Made by a program: the position numbers and the translations under genes. A model generated the notes under the pieces. That model was not told the origin of the DNA and searched no databases. It was given only the letters and a program-made list of their open reading frames with translations. Source: Symsagittifera roscoffensis (Eukaryota; Xenacoelomorpha; Acoela; Convolutidae). Taken from it: a stretch of DNA of 60,000 nt. The stretch lies in assembly GCF_963678635.1 (NCBI RefSeq), contig NC_087064.1, positions 3,349,926 through 3,409,925 of the forward strand. Direction: 5' to 3'. Of this stretch, positions 52,001 through 53,925 are shown piece after piece. Position 1 is the first letter of the stretch. The number at the start of each line of letters is the position of its first letter.

Positions 52001-53925
52001 ACGCTAATTTTAAGTATCTAAAAAACACTACTGAAAATTCAAACTTTCTAACTTTTTGTACAAATTCAAACTTCTTTTTTTTGTAGATAATTTACACGCA
52101 CTGTATAAATATTTTCATATTTTAGACAACTAGCTCCTGACAATTAAATTCGTTTGGGGCATTAGATGGCACGGAGTATAGAAGTTGATGAGAAAAATGT
52201 AAACTAAAATTTCCGTTCGACGCTTTTAATGGTGTTGTTGTGTTGTAGCGGCGTTTGTGAAAGTGTATTTGATGGAGGGTAAGAAGTGTTGTGGGAAGGC
52301 GAAGACGAAGATTGCGAGACGAACCACAGACCCCTACTTCCAGCAGCAGCTCACTTTCCCAGACATTCCAAACCCTACTGCTGGCGGCTCAGGCAGAACA
52401 CTACAGGTCAGTGGAGGGTTTATTACATAAAGTCGATACATGCATTTATAATGAACCTTTCATTTTAATGAATTTTAAGAAGCAAGCGTAGTCTTATACA
52501 ATCGGAATTTTTCAAAAATGTGTCACGTCTTGTCTAGTTACACTTGCGAAGAGAGTGTATTAGTACGAACCTTCTTTTTTTTCAATCTAAGTCGCAAATA
52601 TTGATGCGGCACCCCAATAGTATTGGGGCACCTTTACAGCTTTTTGATAACAAGTGTTGTGACATTCGAATAGTAGTAAGTAAACACAGTTGATGCGTTT
52701 TTAGTTCATCAAATGAACCGAAAAAGTGATTGGTTTCCAACATAGCAATAATGAAAACTCGATTTCAGAAACTTTCTTACTTAATATATCTCGCAATTTT
52801 TTTAAATGCATAATTTATACATTATGGTTTTATGATTTGCAATTTATTACATGCAAAATTGTATCTTTTTGTATTTGGTGCTACTTTTGCTCTATCGAAT
52901 TGGCAAGTTATTAGCATATGTAGCTGCTTTATTCGTGACTAGTGTTTGTCGGTTGTTAAGCTTGCGTGGCTGAGTGGATAGTGCGTGCAACTCAAAGTAT
53001 CTTGATTGCAGTAGGTCGCAGATCCGAATCCAATACGTAGCCGATTTTATACTAATTCGAGGCTTATTTCTACTTTTTTTAAAATTTCATTTGATAGAGC
53101 TTCTTTTTTGGTCATGTTCTCGCAAGTGTTTGCGAAGCACAGCTTCGCCTCTGTATGTTTAGATGTACCCGCTTTATTGAAGAGCATTATTTGCTGCTTG
53201 GTAAATTTAGAAACGTGAAAAGACCAGTGTAAGGCAACAAGGTCTGTAATCGAGTCCCGTAGCAGCAGAATAGTTTTTATCGAAGTTAAATTTTTCCACT
53301 CATTTTTCTGTCGTTTTTTTTGTTTGTGTTTTCAAAGTGCAGCTTCAGCTCTGCATATTTTGTTTGGGTTTATCTTTCGAAGCTTCTATCGAGAGGAAAC
53401 ATCCTACTCTGTAGAGCACTTGAATCAATTAATGACTAGTGCCTCGAGACAGTTTCTCCTGTGTCATTCTACTTTCGATAGCTTTTAACAAATATATCGG
53501 ACATTTCTTAAACTCCTGAAATAATTCTGACTTCTCTTTTCGGAGAGCCACTGTTGCGCCCCTGGTTAACAACTACATGAATTTTTTGGTTGATTTTCTG
53601 GGATGGGTAATGCTAGTTGACCCTCATAGACAGATTGTTTCCCCCTTCACTGGTCGAAATAAAATTGGTTTTGCTTTAAACTTTATGGTGATTCTGATTA
53701 TAATGTTGCATGTGTGTGTGATTACAGGTAACTGTGTGGGGCGACTATGGTCGGATGGAGCGAAAGTGTTTCATGGGAGTGGCCCAGATAAACATGGACG
53801 ACCTCAATCTGTCTTCGAGCATTGTGATTGGATGGTATAAACTGTTCACGTCTTCATCCCTAGTTGAGCAGCCCAAGATAAGTGCCACTCATTTGCAGTC
53901 CATGTCTCAACTATCCAACTTCTGA
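5620..53925 (+). CDS. RIM: RIM / UNC-10 homologue, active-zone scaffold, 25 coding exons (5'-incomplete)
   Basis: RIM is the presynaptic active-zone scaffold that links Rab3 vesicles, Munc13, calcium channels and RIM-binding protein. The spliced product seen here is 2,186 residues. It holds the last cysteine pair of the Rab3-binding zinc finger (residues 5 and 8), a Gln/Asn-rich linker, the SSSEED serine/acidic patch, a PDZ domain (about 505-628), C2A (about 746-905), a linker of over 1,000 residues, the RRPSIG...IGALVGLSKKS motif typical of RIMs before C2B, and C2B (about 2020-2165) with WGDYGRM and FMGVAQ. All 25 exons join in phase under GT/AG rules and their total length is divisible by three, which strongly supports the model. 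The coordinates span introns; exons are listed separately. Vertebrate RIM1 is shorter; most of the extra length is in the linker. The start codon and N-terminal exons lie outside the window. Confidence 0.95.
7376..7437 (+). CDS. RIM: RIM exon 2: short linker before the PDZ domain
   Basis: This 62-bp exon lies between TCATCAG and GG|GTAACA. It enters in phase 1 and leaves in phase 0. It encodes 21 residues (LDLWDDYGTGGYSS and following) that continue the acidic pre-PDZ linker. I accept it because it is the only nearby segment that restores phase 0 for the PDZ exon. It has little similarity of its own to check. Confidence 0.75.
7438..8330. other. RIM intron 2, no feature recognised
   Basis: Spliced out between GG|GTAACA and TTTCAG. 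Apart from a weakly open minus-strand frame, nothing coding or repetitive was recognised. Confidence 0.6.
8331..8426 (+). CDS. RIM: RIM exon 3: first part of the PDZ domain
   Basis: This is a phase 0-0 exon of 32 codons. It encodes VDWTQEPDG...IGRILLHKG....ELGLK, matching the start of the RIM PDZ (IGRILLNK...LGLK). The LGLK stretch is the carboxylate-binding loop that receives partner C termini such as those of ELKS or calcium channels. The acceptor is TTTCAG and the donor GTAAGG. Confidence 0.93.
8450..8914 (+). repeat. Family A element, copy 2
   Basis: It runs from a degenerate start (GATGACCTTAGTTCACATTC) through AAAAGGAAGGCAAACGCCAC and ACGTGAACGACTTCTAGTTTC to GCGTTCATTGACTC and CTGTTGGCTATGTTT. 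It lies in RIM intron 3, right after exon 3. Confidence 0.75.
9023..9194 (+). CDS. RIM: RIM exon 4: middle of the PDZ domain
   Basis: The exon begins after GCAACAG, phase 0, and ends at CCAG|GTATGA, phase 1. It encodes the PDZ core: VRGGQ, a longer than usual beta2-beta3 loop, then LSAFVVNVRRGSPADTVAG, which aligns with vertebrate LCAFITKVKKGSLADTVGH. The long loop of about 20 extra residues is not in vertebrate RIM1. Confidence 0.93.
9195..10507. other. RIM intron 4, first part, nothing recognised
   Basis: AT-rich intron following the PDZ-core exon. No repeat family or coding segment was recognised before the family C element. Confidence 0.55.
10508..11018 (+). repeat. Family C hairpin-ended element with tRNA-like segment, copy 1
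   Basis: The 5' ACACTTGCG (10510-10518) is mirrored by CGCAAGTGT (10980-10988). Right after it is the perfect hairpin GCGAAGCACAGCTTCGC (10991-11007), then CTCTGTGTA. Inside, TGGTTGAGTGGTTAGTGCG and GGTCGCAGGTTTGAAT (about 10840-10895) resemble A and B boxes of tRNA promoters. Confidence 0.78.
11546..11663 (+). CDS. RIM: RIM exon 5: end of the PDZ domain
   Basis: It encodes GDEILEWNKIIFRNLTHNQV followed by about 20 residues ending LLICR. This matches vertebrate GDEVLEWNGRLLQGATFEEV and its helix 2 and last strand. It enters in phase 1 after TTGTTCAG and leaves in phase 2 before GTATCC. It closes the PDZ fold. Confidence 0.95.
11780..12295 (+). repeat. Family D repeat
   Basis: Two to three units with CTCGAAAACTAACCTGCCAA and CTGAGATTTTGG spaced by about 156 bases. 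It ends in ACGTACCTCCAGCTTTAGCT and GG (hairpin 12272-12285). It lies between RIM exons 5 and 6. Confidence 0.72.
12375..12425 (+). repeat. Solo 3' end of a family C element
   Basis: CGCAAGTGGTGCGAAG, then a hairpin GCGAAGTTCCGCTTCGC and CTCTGTGTA, with the pairing kept and the loop changed relative to copy 1. The rest of the element is absent. Confidence 0.6.
12681..13041 (+). CDS. RIM: RIM exon 6: PDZ-C2A linker and first C2A strand
   Basis: This is a phase 2-0 exon after GAATTTAG. It encodes a low-complexity linker with Gly runs, a Ser run and Arg/Pro stretches, then LITSECVSGQIQ. The final SGQIQ aligns with SGQLS, the first strand of RIM C2A. The reading frame continues open upstream to 12598, but exon 5 can only join at 12681. 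The donor is CAG|GTATGC. Confidence 0.9.
13042..14345. other. RIM intron 6, first part, nothing recognised
   Basis: AT-rich intron after exon 6. No coding segment or repeat family was recognised; the direct and inverted AAGTACTAAGAATT motifs near 13670-13700 form a small hairpin. Confidence 0.5.
14350..14840 (+). repeat. Family A elements, copy 3 and a preceding fragment
   Basis: A fragment of the 3' body (14350-14445) is followed by a new 5' end, GTCGATGAACGTAGTTCAGA (from 14446), and body motifs AAAAGGAATGCAATC and TTTTCTCAAATTGGG. The 3' hairpin end is missing. Confidence 0.65.
15050..15420. repeat. tRNA-derived SINE-like remnant
   Basis: GTAGGTTCGAATCCTG (about 15107-15122) fits a B box. 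TTAGCATAGTGGTAAGGCG (about 15199-15217) fits an A box. The order is reversed relative to one tRNA, so two remnants may be joined. I could not draw a clean cloverleaf. Confidence 0.4.
15582..16035 (+). repeat. Family A element, copy 4
   Basis: It starts AGAGTAATGAACGTAGTGAA and ends GCGTTCCTTACTCTTTTCC, then a decayed hairpin (CCAATCTTCGATTTAC) and TATGTTC. The body matches copy 1 most closely. Confidence 0.78.
16215..16572 (+). repeat. Family A element, copy 5 (5'-truncated)
   Basis: It begins within the body (CAGTTCATTTCCTTTGTTTA) and runs to TCTGTTGGCTATGTTTT. It lacks the 5' inverted repeat. Confidence 0.68.
18273..18738 (+). repeat. Family A element, copy 6
   Basis: The 5' end AAGTCGATGAACGTATTTCA pairs with the 3' GTTCATTGACTCTTT in the same subfamily. 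Body motifs are as in the other copies. The terminal hairpin is decayed (CAACGGTATGTTGG). Confidence 0.72.
19645..20222 (+). repeat. Family B element
   Basis: The left end (GGTTTCGACCAAATGGGGAG, TATTCGGGTGTTTTT) matches other B copies. The right end is GGCCGGAACATT and hairpin CTGTGCTACTTGCACAG, then TAACTGGCTATCCTTG. It lies in RIM intron 6. Confidence 0.75.
20420..20725. other. GC-richer island of unknown nature
   Basis: About 300 bases with clearly higher GC than the surrounding intron and few T runs. No long open frame on either strand and no recognised family. A hairpin made of CTGTGAT/ATCACAG lies just left of it. It could be a SINE, a non-coding exon or an insertion. Confidence 0.35.
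20847..20866. repeat. Poly-C tract
   Basis: Twenty consecutive C bases in an AT-rich intron. The exact length is prone to sequencing error. Confidence 0.85.
21999..22149. mobile_element. Family F short TIR element, copy 1
   Basis: The left end GGACCTCTTTAACTAT and right end ATAGTTAAAGAGATCC are inverted repeats with one mismatch. CTAGAC occurs just before the left end and two bases after the right end, a possible target duplication. The size (about 150 bp) and lack of coding fit a MITE. Confidence 0.62.
22160..23218. other. RIM intron 6, last part, nothing recognised
   Basis: It contains TTTGTACCCAGTTACGAATA (about 22416-22435), inverted relative to a stretch inside family F copy 1, which hints at a further relative. 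No coding sequence was recognised up to exon 7. Confidence 0.45.
23219..23419 (+). CDS. RIM: RIM exon 7: C2A domain, first half
   Basis: This is a phase 0-0 exon of 67 codons after CTATTTAG. It encodes the C2A strands with LTVTLNQAIDL, RNPYAKLYLLPDR, RRTKT and LQPVWNQ. These match RIM C2A (LIVTILGAKDL, RNPYVKIYFLPDR, RRTKT, LEPKWNQ). RIM C2 domains are known not to bind calcium through the usual aspartate set. The preceding intron is the largest in the gene (about 10.2 kb). Reading through the donor gives an open frame to 23695 that I treat as intronic. Confidence 0.95.
23451..23471. repeat. CAT trinucleotide microsatellite
   Basis: About six to seven CAT units in RIM intron 7, shortly after the exon 7 donor. 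Confidence 0.8.
23748..23930 (+). CDS. RIM: RIM exon 8: C2A domain, middle, with loop insertion
   Basis: This is a phase 0-0 exon beginning VFTFYIGRSQLLEKELEVTLWD, matching vertebrate FIYSPVHRREFRERMLEITLWD. Between LWDNSF and EFLGE lies an insertion of about 30 residues rich in Ser, Met, Ala and Gly, where vertebrates have a short loop. The donor is GAG|GTTGGT, with T at +3. The frame and the EFLGE-VLLSL match to EFLGEILIEL fix this junction. Confidence 0.93.
24786..24948 (+). CDS. RIM: RIM exon 9: C2A end and start of the central linker
   Basis: It encodes VLLSLDQVTFDGELRWYDLH, matching RIM ILIELETALLDDEPHWYKLQ, followed by a Ser/Pro-rich tail as in vertebrates. The acceptor GATTAG has a weak pyrimidine tract; homology supports it. 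It enters in phase 0 and leaves in phase 1 at ACT|GTGAGT. Confidence 0.92.
25370..25992 (+). repeat. Family B hairpin-ended element
   Basis: The left GTTCCGACC (25385-25393) is the inverse of the right GGTCGGAAC (25944-25952). Three bases further is hairpin CTGTGCTACTTGCACAG (25956-25972) and tail TAACCGTCTATCCTTG. It lies in RIM intron 9. Confidence 0.8.
26225..26712 (+). repeat. Family A element, copy 7
   Basis: Body motifs (GCTGAAAGTTACGTAAAAAG, CGTGAACGATTACTAGTTTC, TTTTCTCAAGTTGGG) end in GCGTTCATTACTCTGTTCC, a hairpin-like AACTGTGTGTT and GGCCATGTTT. The 5' end is diverged. Confidence 0.72.
27100..27182. repeat. Short tandem repeat of GCAGTCAACAGAAATTTGC
   Basis: Three imperfect units of roughly 25-30 bases containing CAGTCAACA and AAATTTGC, in RIM intron 9. 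Confidence 0.6.
27440..27604. mobile_element. Family F short TIR element, copy 2
   Basis: The ends GGATCTTTTAACTACCCC and GGGGTAGTTAACGAGATCC mirror each other and match copy 1. A 13-base G run (27577-27589) lies at the right end and a C-rich stretch at the left, so the G/C runs are part of the inverted repeat. Confidence 0.65.
27729..27803 (+). CDS. RIM: RIM exon 10: small linker exon
   Basis: This is a 75-bp, phase 1-1 exon between TTTTTAG and AATG|GTAAGA. It encodes a Gln/Asn-rich stretch (MVANRNRQQNNMW and following). No homology is recognised. It is supported by strong splice sites and phase agreement on both sides. Because it is symmetric, skipping it keeps the frame. Confidence 0.72.
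28509..28958 (+). CDS. RIM: RIM exon 11: linker exon with tandem acceptor
   Basis: This is a phase 1-1 exon of 450 bp. It encodes a Ser/Pro/Arg-rich segment (including SSRSLSPAHRRRTQSTSE) and ends at GCAAA|GTAAAT. The acceptor is TAGCAG, so the exon can start at 28509 or 28512, both in frame and differing by one alanine. The pyrimidine tract is poor. Composition and open frame look coding. I know of no close match. Confidence 0.75.
29375..29975 (+). repeat. Family C element, diverged copy
   Basis: Body motifs shared with copy 1 (AGCATGTGCTTTGACATTCG, GAAATGCATAATTTAT, TGTGTCTATTTATATATGG). A tRNA-like part has GTGGCGCAGATACGCGG and a B-box-like TAGATCGAATCTGCC. The 3' hairpin is GCGAAACCCAGCTTCGC (about 29951-29967). 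Confidence 0.68.
30770..31420 (+). repeat. Family A-related element with internal direct duplication
   Basis: A block of about 200 bases (AAGGAGGACAAGCTCGGCTT through TTTTCGGATTTTCCAGTGGA) occurs twice, at about 30822-31030 and 31041-31250, with few differences. The whole looks like a diverged family A body duplicated in tandem. Confidence 0.65.
31780..31925 (+). repeat. Family B variant 3' end followed by family A 3' end
   Basis: AGTCGGAACATT is followed by hairpin CAGGGCTTTGCCCTG (31799-31813), a different stem from the usual B hairpin. Further on, GCGTTCATTGACTCTTTTC and CTATTGGCTAAGTT is a family A terminus. Confidence 0.62.
32325..32380. repeat. CAGGGCAGATGCGAGGA tandem repeat
   Basis: Two to three imperfect units of GACAGGGCAGATGCGAGGA in RIM intron 11, outside the nested gene. 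Confidence 0.6.
32660..33302 (-). repeat. Family B element, inverted
   Basis: The reverse complement of the B ends: TAGCCGGTTGCTCTGG...CAGAGTGTTCCGACC on the left and CCCCATTTTCAATGGTCGG on the right. It lies just downstream of the minus-strand SET/MYND gene, and the gene's polyadenylation signal follows its right end. Confidence 0.72.
33355..33360 (-). terminator. Polyadenylation signal of the SET/MYND gene
   Basis: TTTATT on the plus strand reads AATAAA on the minus strand, about 170 bases after the SET/MYND stop. The position is typical; the hexamer alone is weak evidence. Confidence 0.4.
33531..34252 (-). CDS. SET/MYND gene exon 3: post-SET, helical region, MYND
   Basis: It enters in phase 1 after TCTTTCAG with ENEELTICYLN (last SET motif with tyrosine), FHCDCIKC (zinc-binding post-SET), then about 180 mostly helical-looking residues as in the SMYD C-terminal domain. 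It ends in C-x2-C-x13-C-x2-C-x5-C-x3-C-x7-H-x3-C, a MYND pattern, and a short tail before the stop. Confidence 0.9.
33531..35847 (-). CDS. Nested SET-domain protein with C-terminal MYND finger (three exons)
   Basis: A minus-strand gene lies entirely within RIM intron 11. Three exons (35847-35757, 34950-34627, 34252-33531) join in phase to give 378 residues. It shows the SET start ERGMGLFATKDIQKG-SVILRSG, the SET core SRLNHSCAANCSHVFDRNG, the catalytic-region ENEELTICYLN and a post-SET CDCIKC cluster. A helical C-terminal region follows, then a MYND finger (Cys327, 330, 344, 347, 353, 357, His365, Cys369). SET proteins of this class transfer methyl groups from S-adenosylmethionine to lysine; the substrate is unknown. 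In canonical SMYD proteins the MYND sits inside the SET domain, so this order is unusual. The start ATG is close to the SET start, and an upstream exon cannot be excluded. Confidence 0.87.
34310..34470 (+). repeat. Family A fragment in intron 2 of the SET/MYND gene
   Basis: AATGAACGAAGATATTTTTT, a T-rich stretch with TTTCAGAAAAAAG, and CAGTTTTCTCAATTTGG resemble the A body. Both ends are incomplete. Confidence 0.5.
34627..34950 (-). CDS. SET/MYND gene exon 2: SET core
   Basis: It enters in phase 1 after a T-rich tract and TAG, and leaves in phase 1 at ATCAG|GTCAGC. It encodes SVILRSGAVLQ, the intervening SET-I-like region, and LFSRLNHSCAANCSHVFDRN followed by GKQKIVRSIRNIS. NHSC is the diagnostic SET motif that helps form the methyl-donor site. 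The intron before it contains an inverted family B repeat. Confidence 0.9.
34970..35472 (-). repeat. Family B element, inverted, in intron 1 of the SET/MYND gene
   Basis: Hairpin CTGTGCAAGTAGCACAG (34991-35007) and TGTTCTGATCATAG at the left, CCCCATTTTCAATGTTCGG at the right. It occupies most of the intron between SET exons 1 and 2. Confidence 0.75.
35757..35847 (-). CDS. SET/MYND gene exon 1: SET N-terminal strand
   Basis: It opens at ATG (35847) with MEEKCDQVYTLTSAGVERGM and ends GLFATKDIQKG across the junction. The donor is AAAAAG|GTATGT, phase 1. The GLFATKDI motif is the typical first SET strand that contacts S-adenosylmethionine. No in-frame stop was found just upstream, so the start is provisional. 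Confidence 0.82.
36473..36556 (+). CDS. RIM: RIM exon 12: linker exon with EVSD-like motif
   Basis: This is a phase 1-1 exon of 84 bp after TGTTTCAG. It encodes VSDKTTWDSVGDPMAAAQAL and a short tail. The VSD start resembles the EVSDYD segment that follows C2A in vertebrate RIM. It lies just past the 7.5-kb intron that hosts the minus-strand SET/MYND gene. The donor is TTCAG|GTTCAA. Confidence 0.8.
36803..37590 (+). repeat. Family A element, copy 10, with foldback insert
   Basis: The 5' end AATAATGAGCGTAGTGAAGA and 3' end with hairpin CCAATCACCGATTGG (37567-37581) bracket a normal A body. It is interrupted at about 36879-37170 by unrelated sequence that includes two copies of TTTTCCGGGCTTTTTCACAA and a foldback. 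Confidence 0.75.
37054..37161. mobile_element. GC-rich foldback element
   Basis: GTTAGAACATAGTTGAAGAT at the left and its near-perfect inverse ATCTTTCAACTATGTTCTAA at the right continue inward through GCCTCGGGCAAAAGAG. The arms are about 38 bases. The core is far more GC-rich than the host intron. Confidence 0.72.
37632..37884 (+). CDS. RIM: RIM exon 13: linker exon
   Basis: It enters in phase 1 after a long T tract and CAG, and leaves in phase 2 at AACAG|GTAGCT. It encodes 84 residues of disordered sequence rich in Asn, Pro, Gly and Tyr (such as YPNQNHNNKQIDYLSL). No family match. The frame is fixed by both neighbours. Confidence 0.82.
38268..38585 (+). repeat. Family C element, shorter copy
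   Basis: TTACACTTGCCAGCGTAGAG and TAGTACGAATCTTCTTTG at the left. A tRNA-like CGTGGCTGAGTGAGAC and GGTCGCAGATCGAATCC. TAGTCGTGTTCTGGCTAGTG and TTTGCTTCTG at the right, with the hairpin lost. Confidence 0.62.
38815..38885 (+). repeat. tRNA-like remnant
   Basis: GTCCTTGGTTCGAATACG resembles a B box. No convincing A box or cloverleaf was found. Confidence 0.3.
39538..39717 (+). CDS. RIM: RIM exon 14: linker exon with TDVES motif
   Basis: This is a phase 2-2 exon of 180 bp between TCTATAG and GAGAG|GTTGGT. It encodes YLTDVESRRRRTTSRSSYDG among Tyr/Asp/Arg-rich sequence. A stronger-looking GTAAG donor lies six bases downstream, but using it puts a stop early in the next exon, so the GTTGGT donor is chosen. 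Exon 15 carries a similar motif. Confidence 0.82.
39840..40300 (+). repeat. Family A element, diverged copy 11
   Basis: ATTGTTCAGGCTCAAATTTG, TTAAAAGGAAGGCAAAC and AAAGTGTCAATCATAGG in family order, with ends eroded (TCATTGACTCTTTTCCAGCA). It lies in RIM intron 14. Confidence 0.62.
40458..40688 (+). CDS. RIM: RIM exon 15: linker exon with SDVES motif
   Basis: This is a phase 2-2 exon of 231 bp after TTTGCAG. It begins SPTYFSDVESNQRRRQRDRH, closely paralleling exon 14. It then carries Ser/Arg-rich and Asn/Ser-rich stretches and ends at CTAG|GTAGGA, just before an 11-base C run in the intron. It could be an old duplicate of exon 14. Confidence 0.83.
41322..41487 (+). CDS. RIM: RIM exon 16: Gly/Ser/Thr-rich linker exon
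   Basis: It enters in phase 2 after GTGTTTAG and leaves in phase 0 at CAACAG|GTTATC. It encodes 55 residues of Gly-rich, then Ser/Thr/Asn-rich sequence with no recognised domain. GC-rich wobble positions set it apart from the AT-rich introns around it. Confidence 0.8.
41789..42000 (+). CDS. RIM: RIM exon 17: basic linker exon
   Basis: It enters in phase 0 after GTTGTAG and leaves in phase 2 at GAAAG|GTCAGT. It encodes GEVFRFRRYRGGPASRVKQL, then a Pro/Asn/His-rich stretch and RRNRQSAER. The exon 17 to 18 join gives another SDVE motif. A 30-bp tandem repeat starts shortly after the donor. Confidence 0.8.
42035..42121 (+). repeat. 30-bp minisatellite, three units
   Basis: Units of about 30 bases with AGAAAAAGTGT and TCTCGAACACAG repeat three times, starting about 35 bases after the exon 17 donor. 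Confidence 0.75.
42558..42671 (+). CDS. RIM: RIM exon 18: linker exon with SDVEGG motif
   Basis: This is a phase 2-2 exon of 114 bp between GGCACAG and AGAAT|GTGAGT. It encodes DVEGGDISTAEYEDGNYLMA, then a Gln/His/Arg stretch ending QQPPPRR. The acceptor has little pyrimidine tract. Phase agreement and the repeated motif support it. Confidence 0.75.
42775..43525 (+). repeat. Family D repeat
   Basis: Degenerate units (AACCTGCCAAATCGGAGATG and relatives) end with TATCAGTACAAGATATG and a hairpin-like CCAGCATTATCTGG. It fills part of RIM intron 18. Confidence 0.62.
43545..43885 (+). repeat. Family C-like element, tRNA-like start and hairpin end
   Basis: ACGTGGCGCAGATGCGAGG and GGTATTCAAATCCGG at the left resemble tRNA boxes. 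CTCGCTTGTGTCTGCAAAGC, GCAGCCTCGCCTGTGTTA at the right corresponds to the C hairpin end. Confidence 0.55.
44265..44660 (+). repeat. Family A element, copy 12, followed by a family C terminus
   Basis: The A body (TGCCAAAAGGAAGGCAATC, TAGATTTTCCAACCGAATAA) ends TCTGTTGGCTATATT near 44582. TTTTCTCGCTTGTGTTGGAG and AAGTGCAGCGTCG follow, resembling a C 3' end. Confidence 0.62.
44868..45004 (+). CDS. RIM: RIM exon 19: Ser/Gln-rich linker exon
   Basis: It enters in phase 2 after TGTTTCAG and leaves in phase 1 at CAAG|GTAGCC. It encodes 45 residues (RSPSGGRSDLSTPTQNNLQL and following). The PPPRRIRSPSGGR sequence made with exon 18 could be a proline/arginine SH3 ligand such as RIM-binding proteins use, but that is only a guess. 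Confidence 0.8.
45539..46451 (+). CDS. RIM: RIM exon 20: large charged linker exon
   Basis: This phase 1-2 exon of 913 bp has more than 300 open codons, rich in Asp, Glu, Ser, Arg and Tyr with an acidic run (EDDEEEEEDDIDLEF). It is almost certainly disordered. The donor is chosen as CAA|GTTAGT because only phase 2 fits exon 21. If the intron were retained, the frame would run to a stop at 46542 through a hydrophobic stretch partly derived from a repeat. Confidence 0.88.
46530..46764 (+). repeat. Family A element, copy 13 (3'-truncated)
   Basis: The 5' end ATCGATGAACGTAGTATAGG and body to TTTTAATTATTAA, where copy 14 begins. It supplies the last bases before the stop of the exon 20 read-through frame. 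Confidence 0.68.
46765..47226 (+). mobile_element. Family A element, copy 14 (best-preserved copy)
   Basis: A perfect 13-base subterminal inverted repeat, AGAGTAATGAACG (46765-46777) and CGTTCATTACTCT (47188-47200). Three bases later is a perfect 6-bp-stem hairpin CCAACTGTTAGTTGG (47204-47218), then CTATGTT. No coding capacity. This is the reference for the family: about 460 bp. Confidence 0.8.
47227..47456 (+). repeat. Family A element, copy 15 (5'-truncated), head-to-tail with copy 14
   Basis: It begins in the body (ATATCCAGCGAAATAAT) and ends GCGTTCATTGACTCTTTTCC with hairpin CCAACTGTCGGTTGG and CTAAGTTC. Copies 13-15 form a head-to-tail run. Confidence 0.7.
47800..48660 (+). repeat. Family D repeat
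   Basis: Several units (GACATGCCAAATGTGAGAC, CCCTGTCAAATCTGAGATTG, TTACAGAATCTGCGATTCG) end with TTGCATCAGTAAAACG and hairpin-like CCAGTTTCTGCTGG at 48639-48652. It lies in RIM intron 20. Confidence 0.66.
49069..49286 (+). CDS. RIM: RIM exon 21: conserved pre-C2B motif
   Basis: It enters in phase 2 after GATTTTAG and leaves in phase 1 at CAAG|GTGAGA. It encodes a Gly/Met-rich stretch and then KKRRPSIGHKIGALVGLSKK followed by SNSMTQLQ. That aligns with QRRSSIGAKMVAIVGLSRKS of vertebrate RIMs, including the short RIM3/RIM4 forms that begin near here. It is the branch point between the C2B-containing form (exon 22) and the alternative last exon. Confidence 0.93.
49565..49815 (+). CDS. RIM: Alternative terminal exon of RIM (predicted C2B-less isoform)
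   Basis: The acceptor TTGGAAG sits in the frame left by exon 21 (phase 1). It gives 83 residues, first Lys/Glu-rich (KPKKESKQKQLQEDKALD), then Ser/Gly-rich, ending SSARSNASASSSQ and TAA. AATAAA follows at 50002-50007. Exon 22 also accepts phase 1, so exons 21-22 join equally well without it. The simplest reading is an alternative last exon that ends RIM before C2B. It might instead be a cassette exon using an internal phase 1 donor. Its acceptor is weak. Transcript data would decide. Confidence 0.58.
50002..50007 (+). terminator. Polyadenylation signal for the alternative RIM last exon
   Basis: A canonical AATAAA lies about 190 bases after the stop of the alternative exon and inside the intron before exon 22. 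In AT-rich DNA this hexamer occurs by chance, so it is supportive only. Confidence 0.45.
50470..50629 (+). CDS. RIM: RIM exon 22: linker to C2B
   Basis: It enters in phase 1 after TTTTGTAG and leaves in phase 2 at CTCT|GTAAGT. It encodes VRNKRISIPRTAEVGF, then a helical-looking stretch and SSSGSTGTGAASMDAS. It parallels the vertebrate segment KKLRSTVQRSTETGLAVEM...GSMNSYSS. It can join exon 21 directly. Confidence 0.9.
51004..51428 (+). repeat. Family A element, copy 16
   Basis: It starts AGAGTAATGAACATAGTGAG and ends GCGTTCATTGACTGTTTCC, hairpin CCAACTGTCAGTTGG, CTATATT. It lies in RIM intron 22, shortly before C2B exon 23. Confidence 0.75.
51526..51743 (+). CDS. RIM: RIM exon 23: start of C2B
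   Basis: Three AGs lie close together; only the first (GCTGTAG, exon from 51526) keeps the frame from exon 22. It encodes NSFVDDLGPGQVVGRQVLGS and then GEIQLSIGLKRNTSLEVEIV followed by RARNL. These match vertebrate DFLDGLGPAQLVGRQTLATP and GDIQVGMMDKKGQLEVEIIRARGL. The donor is CCAG|GTGAGG, phase 1. Confidence 0.95.
52249..52406 (+). CDS. RIM: RIM exon 24: middle of C2B with polybasic strand
   Basis: It enters in phase 1 after TTGTTGTAG and leaves in phase 0 at CAG|GTCAGT. It encodes FVKVYLMEGKKCCGKAKTKI followed by ARRTTDPYFQQQLTF, matching YVKVYLLDNGVCIAKKKTKV and ARKTLEPLYQQLLSF. The basic strand corresponds to the PIP2-binding patch of RIM C2B. A short Pro/Gly insertion precedes GRTLQ. 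Confidence 0.95.
52538..53155 (+). mobile_element. Family C element, best-preserved copy
   Basis: ACACTTGCG (52540-52548) and CGCAAGTGT (53121-53129) are perfect inverted repeats. Hairpin GCGAAGCACAGCTTCGC (53132-53148) follows. Inside, GTGGCTGAGTGGATAGTGCG and GGTCGCAGATCCGAATCC resemble a Ser/Leu-type tRNA A and B box. Confidence 0.8.
53728..53925 (+). CDS. RIM: RIM exon 25: end of C2B and C terminus
   Basis: This phase 0 exon begins after GATTACAG. It encodes VTVWGDYGRMERKCFMGVAQ, INMDDLNLSSSIVIGWYKLF and then TSSSLV, close to vertebrate IIVWGDYGRMDHKSFMGVAQ and MVIGWFKLFPPSSLV. It ends QSMSQLSNF and TGA. The tail is shorter than that of vertebrate RIM1. Confidence 0.96.
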   Translation, partial: VTVWGDYGRMERKCFMGVAQINMDDLNLSSSIVIGWYKLFTSSSLVEQPKISATHLQSMSQLSNF

